Shown: piece after piece, positions 1 through 5,276 of the stretch | How positions within the stretch are numbered: the stretch's first letter is position 1 | Layout: each line of letters opens with the position of its first letter | Translations under genes and position numbers: made by a program | Notes under the pieces: model-generated | The model's database searches: none | What the model was told of the DNA's origin: nothing | What the model saw: the letters and a program-made list of their open reading frames with translations, nothing else | Source: Microthrixaceae bacterium | GTDB taxonomy: Bacteria > Actinomycetota > Acidimicrobiia > Acidimicrobiales > Acidimicrobilacustridaceae | Direction: 5' to 3' | Assembly (NCBI GenBank): GCA_023264915.1 | Contig: JAHFUU010000235.1 | Coordinates: forward strand, 1-5,276 | Length of the DNA stretch: 5,276 nucleotides

Positions 1-2394
1 TGTCGTGGACAGCATCGCCTCACTCGATGAGTTCGAGGCGTGGATGCTCCAGCGGGGATGGCCTCCGGTGATCTGCAACGGGTAATCGCCACCGGCGGGG
101 GGCGGCTCCTTGTGGCAGGGAAGTTGCTCGCCGGCCTCGAGGAACCACGGATGGTCGATGTAGAACTGGGCCCGCCCGGTCAGGGTGGGGAACGGCATGA
201 GTGACTCGACGTGATCGCGGTACGCGATGAAAGGTCCGTTGGGATCGATGTCGCCACCGGTCACCCCGGACACGATCCGCGGCAGGCGCACGGGCCGTAC
301 CCAACCCTTCTCGCGCAACGACTGAACGGAGGTGCCTTCTGGCAGGTTTCCCGACAGCACGCTGTCACGCAGCACCTCGTCGATCACCTGCTCCTCGGTC
401 TCGATCGCACCGTTCATGGTGAACTGGGCATGCACCCTGGCGTATTCGCGGACCCCCCCGTGGGTGTCGTCGTAGGTGCTCAAACCCCGCTCTTCGGCCC
501 GCCTCGTGATTGCTGACGAGAGGCCGCGGAAGATCTCCCAGTCCGAACGGCTCTCACCGCGAGGCTCTACCGCCTTGTCCGCGAGCATGCGCTCCCACGA
601 ATGAGAGTTGGCCGCATGGAAGTCGAGTCGCTCGTGCTCACACGCCACCGGCAACACGATGTCGGCATTGAGACCGACGGTGCTCATCTTCCAGTCCAGC
701 ACGACGATCATGTCCAGCTTCGGCCAGAGATGATCGAGAAGCTCCCGCTGGCCCCCACGCGTCCGCCGCAAGACGTTGGTACCAGCCTGGAGCAGCACCT
801 TCGGGCGTGTCTGGGGGCCCGGCCGGACCAGTCCCGCCCACCACCCCCGCTGCTGGGCCTCGGTGATGTACTCGCCGTGCGGCCTCGGGTTGTCGCTCCA
901 CCCCTCGTGGTCCCACATGTCCTCGAAGCCGCAGTGGTACCAGAAGAAGAACGCCGGCGGGGTCGAGCTCATCGACGACGCAGACTGGCGCATCATCTCA
1001 AGTGCCGCCTTGCCGTCGGTCATGGACGGGTCGCTGGCCTTCATCACGTCAAGGTAGGCATCGAGGGCCTGGAGGCTCTCCTCTGCTGACTCGATGCCGG
1101 CGTTGCCCTTGAGCAGGCCGAGTATCTCGCCCTCGATGAGGGCGATTATGTAGGTGTCGAGGCCCGTCCCGGGCTTGCCCCAGTTGCCGGTGAGCGCCAG
1201 CATCAGGTCCACGGTGCGTTCCATCAGGTCGCCGTGGTGGTGCTTGCAGCTGCCGAGACCGTTCTGAACCTTCGTTCGTCCAGAAGAGACCATGCGCGCA
1301 AGCCGGCGGATCGTGCTTGCCGGCACCTGGCAGGTCTCGGCCGCGGCCTCAGGGGTGTAGTCGGCAAGGCGCTCGCGAAGCAGCGCGTAGACGGTCTTGG
1401 CCTCGACCGACGTACCGTCGGCCAAGGTGACCTGGGTTTGCGCCTCGAGCTTCACGCCAGAGGGGGCGATCGAGTCGAGGGCCGCGACCTCGACTGGAGC
1501 CACCTGCCCATCGCGGATGCAGTAGAACCTGTCCTCCCGGCCACCCTCGTTCATGTCATGGTCACGCAGGAACCTGCCGGTGTCTGACCTCACGAGGAAG
1601 CAAAGGTCGGTCTGGGACCTGACGAAGTCCAGGTCGGCCCATCCCTCGTCGATGATCACCTTGCAGATCGCAAGCATCAGAGCAGCGTCGGTACCCGGGC
1701 GGATCGGTACGTGCATGTCCGCATGCACGGTCGACGGGCTGAAGTCGGGGTTGATCGCCACAACCGTCGCACCCCGGTAGCGAGCCTCGGCCAGGTAGTG
1801 GAAGTAGGGGATGCGCGTGTAGGCAGGATTGCCGTTCCAGATCAGGATCGTGTCGGCGCGGAAGGTGTCATCGGCGCTGGAGCCCCCGAGCAGGCCGCCG
1901 AAGGTCGCCCAGTGCCCGAGGTGCACGTCGCTCACCGTCGAGTTGGAATCCATGGCGACCACGTCCAGCGCCGCTCCGAGCCGCGCCCGGCCGAGCCCGC
2001 CCGCGAGGCCCGACTCAGGCCCAGGGTCGAACAGGATCGAGTGCGGACCCTCGGTTTCGAGAGCGTCGATGATCGAGTCGGCCACGGCGTCGAGAGCCTC
2101 GTCCCAGGTGATGCGCTCCCACTGGCTGGACCCGCGCCGGCCAACCCTGCGCTGAGGGAACAGCAACCGCTCGTCGCCGGCTGCCTGGGTGTGCCACGCG
2201 CCCCCCTTCTGGCAGCCAAGGGGGTTCATGTCGGGGATTCCGTCGTATCCGGTGATCCCACCTGACTGCTCCTGGAACACGACCTTGCCGTCGGAGGTGT
2301 AGATCCGGTACGCACAGTTGGCTATGCAGTTGCCGCAATGAGACGCCCACTTGACCTGATCCCAGCTCCACCGTTCCGCCGTAGGCGTCGACAT
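1..2394 (-). CDS. Molybdopterin oxidoreductase catalytic (alpha) subunit, type II DMSO reductase-like; C-terminus cut by window edge
   Basis: The frame is open without a stop from the ATG at 2394 to base 1 (798 codons). Family members usually have about 900-1000 residues, so the last part lies off the left edge. Visible in order: an N-terminal [4Fe-4S] motif H19-x3-C23-x3-C27 with a distal C61 in GCQKG; a likely molybdenum-ligand region, SDVHLGHWATFG, around D156; cofactor-binding stretches NGNPAYTRIP (187-196), GTDAALMLA (234-242), HHHGD (385-389), LTGNWGKPGTG (401-411) and NADIVLP (576-582); and GGHPRWSIH (777-785) opening the C-terminal cofactor domain. The H-x3-C-x3-C pattern and the NarG-like alignment of residues 150-240 point to the type II group, which oxidises or reduces substrates such as nitrate, chlorate, selenate, dimethylsulfide, ethylbenzene or sterol side chains. 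The substrate cannot be read from the sequence. Electrons would normally pass to an FeS beta subunit, expected downstream. No Tat signal is seen at the N-terminus. The start is backed by AAGGAGA six bases upstream; an in-frame ATG at 2445 lacks such support. Confidence 0.93.
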   Translation of the reverse strand, partial: MSTPTAERWSWDQVKWASHCGNCIANCAYRIYTSDGKVVFQEQSGGITGYDGIPDMNPLGCQKGGAWHTQAAGDERLLFPQRRVGRRGSSQWERITWDEALDAVADSIIDALETEGPHSILFDPGPESGLAGGLGRARLGAALDVVAMDSNSTVSDVHLGHWATFGGLLGGSSADDTFRADTILIWNGNPAYTRIPYFHYLAEARYRGATVVAINPDFSPSTVHADMHVPIRPGTDAALMLAICKVIIDEGWADLDFVRSQTDLCFLVRSDTGRFLRDHDMNEGGREDRFYCIRDGQVAPVEVAALDSIAPSGVKLEAQTQVTLADGTSVEAKTVYALLRERLADYTPEAAAETCQVPASTIRRLARMVSSGRTKVQNGLGSCKHHHGDLMERTVDLMLALTGNWGKPGTGLDTYIIALIEGEILGLLKGNAGIESAEESLQALDAYLDVMKASDPSMTDGKAALEMMRQSASSMSSTPPAFFFWYHCGFEDMWDHEGWSDNPRPHGEYITEAQQRGWWAGLVRPGPQTRPKVLLQAGTNVLRRTRGGQRELLDHLWPKLDMIVVLDWKMSTVGLNADIVLPVACEHERLDFHAANSHSWERMLADKAVEPRGESRSDWEIFRGLSSAITRRAEERGLSTYDDTHGGVREYARVHAQFTMNGAIETEEQVIDEVLRDSVLSGNLPEGTSVQSLREKGWVRPVRLPRIVSGVTGGDIDPNGPFIAYRDHVESLMPFPTLTGRAQFYIDHPWFLEAGEQLPCHKEPPPAGGDYPLQITGGHPRWSIHASNSSSEAMLSTT

Positions 2395-2400
2395 GATCCG

Positions 2401-2407
2401 TCTCCTT
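2401..2407 (-). promoter_or_regulatory. Ribosome binding site of the molybdopterin oxidoreductase
   Basis: The minus strand reads AAGGAGA, then six bases (CGGATC), then the ATG at 2394. This is a near-ideal Shine-Dalgarno sequence and spacing. It decides the start against the in-frame ATG at 2445 and GTG at 2448, which would add 17-18 residues containing an RRR run but no hydrophobic segment. Confidence 0.75.
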
Positions 2408-2461
2408 GGCTGCGTCGCTGCCCGGAAGTGCGGGGCGATCCTCATCACCCCTGGGCGAGCC

Positions 2462-2506
2462 GCATCGTAGCCCGGGCTGCTCGCCGGGCTCCCTCGCCCA
2501 CGATGC
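2462..2506 (-). terminator. Two-part hairpin between phosphatase and oxidoreductase genes; possible terminator or attenuator
   Basis: Two perfect inverted repeats are nested. The outer arms GCATCGT (2462-2468) and ACGATGC (2500-2506) pair over 7 bp. The inner arms AGCCCGG (2469-2475) and CCGGGCT (2484-2490) pair over 7 bp around an 8-base loop. The arms are continuous on one side, while a 9-base bulge (2491-2499) separates them on the other. The structure begins 11 bases after the phosphatase stop codon, where a transcription terminator would lie. No T-run follows on the minus strand, so it is not a canonical intrinsic terminator. It could instead be an mRNA 3'-end stabiliser, or part of the leader of the oxidoreductase gene, whose ribosome binding site lies about 55 bases further on. 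Confidence 0.45.
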
Positions 2507-2517
2507 TTCGGGCCAGT

Positions 2518-3627
2518 TCAGATGCGACGGACCGCCAGGATCGCTACATCGTCGGTTATCGGGCCAGTCGCGAAGTCAACCGCTGCCTCGAGAAGGGACT
2601 TGCAGAGCACATCTGCGGCTACGCCAGGGTCTCGCCTCAACGTGTTGGCTATGCGGTCCTCACCGAAGAGCTGCTCGCCGTTGCGCACCTCGCTCAGCCC
2701 GTCGGTGTACATGAGGCACAAGTCGTTGGGCTCGAGGGGGATCTCGCGTGAGTAGTAGGACGCCTTCGGGTCAAGCATCAGCAGAGGCCCGGTCGCCCGG
2801 AGGGGCCGGACCTCGCGTTCGTGCCAGAGCCAGGCGGCAGGGTGGCCAGCAGACGCCACGCGAATCGTGCCGGCCTGGGTGTCGAAGAGCGTGACGCACA
2901 TGGAGATGAACTCCTCAGAGTGGCCCATCGCCGACATCTGGGTGTTGAGCTCCTCCAGGGCCTGGGCCGGGTCGCGGTACTGGCGCAGGAACACCCGCAG
3001 CAGGTACTTGGCCTGGAAGGCCGTGATGGCCGGCTCGATGCCGTGCCCACTCACGTCACCGATCACTGCTGCGACCCGCGTCTCGGCGACCCGGAACACG
3101 TCATAGAAGTCGCCGGCCATGAGCCCCGTCCCGGCCTGGTAGACCCGGCCCACCTCGAAGCCCTCGAAGTCGGGGAGATCCTCGGGGGCCAGGCGCGCGG
3201 CCCATCGCTTGGGGGCGAGCTCCTCTTGCACCAGGACCTCCTGGGCCCTGCGCTCGAGCTCGCTGCGGCTCTGCTCCATCCGCGCTTCCTTGATGAAGTT
3301 GCGGCCGAACACGAGGGAGATGATCACCGGTACGAGCACGAGGGCGAACACCGACCAGAGCGCGGGCTGATCGGCCAGCGCGACCACCCCGCACGCGGCT
3401 GCCATCGCCACATACAGGATCGTCGTGTGAAGCTCCTTGCGGTAGTCAGACAGGGCGATCGACTTCAGGTCCGAGTCCCCTGACTGGCATTCGACGCGCC
3501 GCAGGAGCTTGTGCCGGTACCGAGCCGACCGGCCCCACACGACCGCAGCTGCAAGGCACCCCACGGCCACCACGGCAAGGATGGGCTGGTGCATGGTGGG
3601 CACATCGTAACCAGCGGCCTGGTCCAC
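2518..3627 (-). CDS. Membrane-anchored PP2C/SpoIIE-family serine/threonine phosphatase (RsbU-like)
   Basis: This 369-residue protein is complete. Three hydrophobic segments lie at about 14-32, 67-85 and 89-107. The basic stretch RSARYRHKLLRR after the first puts that loop and the C-terminal domain in the cytoplasm. A charged, helical linker (about 110-140) leads to a phosphatase domain (about 155-369) with the expected motifs: GDFYD (172-176), GDVSGHG (190-196), SAGHPAAW (259-266), YTDGLSE (307-313) and TDDVAIL (358-364). The metal-binding aspartates D173, D191, D309 and D360 are all present, so it should be an active Mn/Mg-dependent enzyme. Relatives dephosphorylate anti-sigma-factor antagonists (STAS proteins) in partner-switching control of alternative sigma factors. 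No partner STAS or anti-sigma kinase gene lies in the window, so its target is unknown. No PAS, GAF or HAMP domain is present. The start is uncertain: the GTG at 3627 has only a weak ribosome site, and the ATG at 3594 (residue 12) would keep all three membrane segments. Confidence 0.93.
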   Translation of the reverse strand: MDQAAGYDVPTMHQPILAVVAVGCLAAAVVWGRSARYRHKLLRRVECQSGDSDLKSIALSDYRKELHTTILYVAMAAACGVVALADQPALWSVFALVLVPVIISLVFGRNFIKEARMEQSRSELERRAQEVLVQEELAPKRWAARLAPEDLPDFEGFEVGRVYQAGTGLMAGDFYDVFRVAETRVAAVIGDVSGHGIEPAITAFQAKYLLRVFLRQYRDPAQALEELNTQMSAMGHSEEFISMCVTLFDTQAGTIRVASAGHPAAWLWHEREVRPLRATGPLLMLDPKASYYSREIPLEPNDLCLMYTDGLSEVRNGEQLFGEDRIANTLRRDPGVAADVLCKSLLEAAVDFATGPITDDVAILAVRRI

Positions 3628-3636
3628 CTCGTTGAG

Positions 3637-3655
3637 GAACGGTTACAACACGTTC
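3637..3655. repeat. Short inverted repeat upstream of the phosphatase start
   Basis: The arms GAACG (3637-3641) and CGTTC (3651-3655) enclose 9 bases that contain the small palindrome-like core GTTACAAC. The element ends 10 bases before the GTG at 3627. It could be an operator half-site pair or a weak RNA hairpin affecting translation. Five-base arms arise easily by chance in GC-rich DNA, so the call is tentative. Confidence 0.2.
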
Positions 3656-3769
3656 ACGGACAGACTTGCGGTTTGATGTGATCTCCATCTATTCCACAGG
3701 CGAGGAACCCCAGCTCATCGGGCGATGTCATCCTTTCGCCACAAGAACCCTGGTCCTTGAAGCGATCAC
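3654..3769 (-). other. Pair of overlapping micro-ORFs; possible leader peptides of the phosphatase gene
   Basis: On the minus strand, a strong ribosome-binding sequence (AGGAGGTGATC, complement of 3764-3774) contains a GTG at 3769 that opens a 13-codon frame ending in TGA at 3728. That stop overlaps, as ATGA, the ATG at 3731 of a 25-residue frame (MTSPDELGFLACGIDGDHIK followed by PQVCP) that ends at 3654, 26 bases before the phosphatase GTG. The arrangement looks like translational coupling. However, the GTG lies inside the Shine-Dalgarno sequence and only CAGGAG precedes it directly. The second ATG has AAAGG directly against it, too close for good initiation. The peptides match nothing I recognise. 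Confidence 0.15.
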
Positions 3770-3812
3770 CTCCTGCAACGTCTTCACCGCGCCTGACAGG
3801 GCTCGCCAACCC

Positions 3813-3836
3813 GTCCTGGCCACCTGCTCCCAGGAC
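3813..3836 (-). terminator. Hairpin downstream of the GH20-like hydrolase; possible terminator
   Basis: Perfect 7-bp arms GTCCTGG (3813-3819) and CCAGGAC (3830-3836) enclose a 10-base loop. The structure starts about 42 bases after the hydrolase stop codon. There is no T-run after it on the minus strand, so the support is the inverted repeat and its position only. A weaker 5-bp pair (GGCGC at 3854-3858, GCGCC at 3874-3878) lies between it and the stop. Confidence 0.3.
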
Positions 3837-3878
3837 ACCTGACTGCACAACCTGGCGCGGTCCCGGGGTGCTTGCGCC

Positions 3879-5276
3879 TCACCCGTAGAGCGGAACGCTC
3901 TCCGTGGAGCCTGTCTCATAGCAGTGTTGCAGGCGGATGAGGCGCATGCAGCTGTCGTCCAGGCCGCCGGGACGGTTCCTGTGCATCCACAGGCGCCGGT
4001 GCTCGTCGATGATCGGCACGAGCCTTCGCGCGAGCTCGAGCCTGTCCTGCTCGGGGATCGACTCGAGCGATCCGTCACCGTGGCCGAGGCGGGCCACGGC
4101 ATCGTCACAGAGCACGATCATGAGGTCGATCGCATTGTTGAGCTCGTCCACCACCAGCTCACCCTGGATCGGATCCCCCACGCCAGCAACGACAACGCCA
4201 CCGCCGTCGACACCGGCCCCGGCTGGGTCATCAGTGCCGCTGGCTCGAGCAGCACCGTGGTCGGCACTGCCCATGTCGTCGTTGCCCGGAGGGCTGGCCG
4301 CAGCGGCGGCAACGGTTCTGCACTCGGGCACCCCGGTCGGAGCCGCCTCGAAGCTGCACCCCTTCAATCTGGCGCGGCAGGCCTTGAGGACGTGCCGCGC
4401 CTTCAGGTAGTCCTCGGTTCTCACCCCGGTCGCCGGTCCGCGACCCAGAACCAGCTTGGGCATGTAGAGGGGCATGGCGAGCAGGGACATGTTCCACATC
4501 TGGGTCGGCAGCGCTAGGTGCACGTCCCCCAGCTCGACGAGCACCGCCCCGAGCGTTCCCGAACGGTCCCCGAACAAATGGTGATCAAGGGCAGCCGCCA
4601 CGTCGAGGTCCTGGTTGGCCTCGAGGCACCACGAGACGGCGGCCCCGCAAGCCAGCGGCGGCAGGCTGATCGGCAGGTACTGCAGATGGCCGAGGTCTCC
4701 CCAGTCGGTGTTGAGGATCCCCTGCCCGCCGTGGCGTGCGGCCGCGGACACGGCGGCGTGGATGTTTCCTCGCGCGTTCGTGAAGCGGCCGAGGATGGTT
4801 ATCCAGCTCGACGTGCCCGGGCAGGCCCAGAAGGTCCTCCCGGCTTCGGCGAGCGCGCTCAGGTTCTGCTCGAAGGGATGATCGGACTCATAACCCCACT
4901 CACAGACGGTGACGCGCTCGGGCAGGGCCGCGATGTCATCGACGCGCCCTCGCAGGATGTCCCCCCACATCAGCATCTCGTAACCCTCCAGCTCGGGGCA
5001 GTCGCGGAGCCTCTGCACCCACCCCAGGTACTGGTCGAGATCGCCGGTGTCGAGCTCCCACGGCTCGTCGAGGCCCACATTCACACGGCGGCTGGAGAAG
5101 TTCGGCAACAGCTCGGCGAGCAGTGACCGCACGAAGGCAAACGCATCGTCGTCGGCGGGGTCAAGGGTGCTGGGGCCCCGGTGCGTGCCGACGAACTCGA
5201 ACCCTTCGGGCTGCAAGGCAAGGGACCTGTAACGGTGATGAGCGAGCCAGCGCTCCATGTGCCCCAGGCCGTTCTG
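3879..5276 (-). CDS. Glycoside hydrolase, GH20 (beta-N-acetylhexosaminidase)-like; N-terminus cut by window edge
   Basis: The frame is open from the right edge to the TGA at 3879, giving 465 visible residues. The ATG at 5258 is unlikely to be the start: the codons before it read QNGLGH, and QN-x-GHMERWL is a conserved internal barrel stretch in this family, so the gene begins outside the window. Counting from that Met, the segment VNVGLDEPWEL (59-69) fits the GH20 Asp-Glu catalytic pair (D64, E65). Further barrel motifs are LMWGD (96-100), CEWGYE (119-124), CPGTSSW (146-152) and NTDWGDLGH (183-191), rich in the tryptophans that line GH20 sugar pockets. A helical C-terminal domain follows, ending near LWMHRNRPGGLDDS (423-436). 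It is interrupted by an Ala/Gly/Asp-rich stretch at about 303-362. The expected activity is removal of terminal N-acetylhexosamine residues from glycans, but the exact substrate is not known. No signal peptide can be judged because the N-terminus is missing. Confidence 0.85.
   Translation of the reverse strand, partial: QNGLGHMERWLAHHRYRSLALQPEGFEFVGTHRGPSTLDPADDDAFAFVRSLLAELLPNFSSRRVNVGLDEPWELDTGDLDQYLGWVQRLRDCPELEGYEMLMWGDILRGRVDDIAALPERVTVCEWGYESDHPFEQNLSALAEAGRTFWACPGTSSWITILGRFTNARGNIHAAVSAAARHGGQGILNTDWGDLGHLQYLPISLPPLACGAAVSWCLEANQDLDVAAALDHHLFGDRSGTLGAVLVELGDVHLALPTQMWNMSLLAMPLYMPKLVLGRGPATGVRTEDYLKARHVLKACRARLKGCSFEAAPTGVPECRTVAAAAASPPGNDDMGSADHGAARASGTDDPAGAGVDGGGVVVAGVGDPIQGELVVDELNNAIDLMIVLCDDAVARLGHGDGSLESIPEQDRLELARRLVPIIDEHRRLWMHRNRPGGLDDSCMRLIRLQHCYETGSTESVPLYG

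Larger units (their letters stand above)
3628..3878. other. Intergenic region between hydrolase and phosphatase genes
   Basis: This 251-bp gap separates two co-directional genes. It holds a 7-bp hairpin near the hydrolase end, two overlapping micro-ORFs in the middle and an imperfect inverted repeat just before the phosphatase start, each listed separately. I looked on the minus strand for -35/-10 pairs of the housekeeping type and for SigB/SigF-like promoters and found none with acceptable sequence and spacing. No tRNA or known riboswitch pattern is evident. A promoter for the phosphatase gene probably lies here but cannot be placed. Confidence 0.6.

Noticed and set aside
211..2265. Several plus-strand open frames of 75-184 codons across the oxidoreductase gene (e.g. 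601-1089, 1234-1587, 1711-2265)
   Set aside because: They lie opposite a minus-strand gene with clear family motifs along its whole length. Their translations are Arg/Ala/Pro-rich without recognisable motifs, as expected for antisense shadows in GC-rich DNA.
2395..2517. Possible extension of the oxidoreductase N-terminus to the ATG at 2445 to supply a Tat signal
   Set aside because: The added residues contain arginines but no hydrophobic core, and the ATG at 2394 has the far better ribosome binding site.
2821..3483. A 220-codon plus-strand open frame opposite the phosphatase gene
   Set aside because: It is antisense to the conserved SpoIIE-type domain; its composition (His, Leu, Gly, Arg-rich) is that of a complementary-strand shadow, and no motif is seen.
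3728..4108. A 126-codon minus-strand frame overlapping the end of the hydrolase gene
   Set aside because: It mostly overlaps the conserved C-terminus of the hydrolase in another frame and is Ser/Arg/Thr-rich without motifs. Only its last 13 codons, after a strong ribosome site, are kept as a doubtful micro-ORF.
3924..5126. Plus-strand open frames of 197 and 202 codons opposite the GH20-like gene
   Set aside because: The minus strand carries well-conserved GH20 motifs here; the plus-strand translations show no domain.
5256..5258. ATG at 5258 as the start of the GH20-like gene
   Set aside because: The in-frame codons before it (QNGLGH) continue a conserved internal motif of the family, and a GH20 catalytic domain starting here would lack its first barrel strands.

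Overview
The window is a GC-rich stretch (roughly 63-65% by eye) from what is probably a high-GC bacterium, most likely an actinobacterium. That guess rests on base composition, C/G-ending codons and a membrane-anchored SpoIIE-type phosphatase. No marker gene fixes the taxon. All three real genes lie on the minus strand, so they read from right to left. Both edges cut a gene.

Right part (3879-5276): the C-terminal ~465 residues of a glycoside hydrolase of the GH20 (beta-N-acetylhexosaminidase-like) type, whose start lies beyond the right edge. Next comes a 251-bp gap (3628-3878) with a small hairpin, two overlapping micro-ORFs of doubtful status and a short inverted repeat, but no promoter I can defend. 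Middle (2518-3627): a complete 369-residue PP2C/SpoIIE-family serine/threonine phosphatase with three membrane segments and no separate sensor domain. The 123-bp gap after it (2395-2517) holds a conspicuous two-part hairpin and then a strong Shine-Dalgarno sequence. Left part (1-2394): the first 798 codons of a large molybdopterin oxidoreductase of the DMSO reductase superfamily. It resembles the type II group (nitrate reductase NarG, ethylbenzene dehydrogenase, steroid C25 dehydrogenase, dimethylsulfide dehydrogenase) and runs off the left edge.

How the genes work together: nothing in the sequence ties the three into one pathway. They are co-directional but separated by 123 and 251 bp with possible terminators between, so they may be three separate transcription units. 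The molybdoenzyme would be expected to have an iron-sulfur beta subunit just beyond the left edge. I see no CRISPR array, tRNA or rRNA gene, insertion sequence or defence system, and no convincing new multi-gene system. The most notable points are the molybdoenzyme's apparent lack of a Tat signal peptide and the structured gap in front of it.
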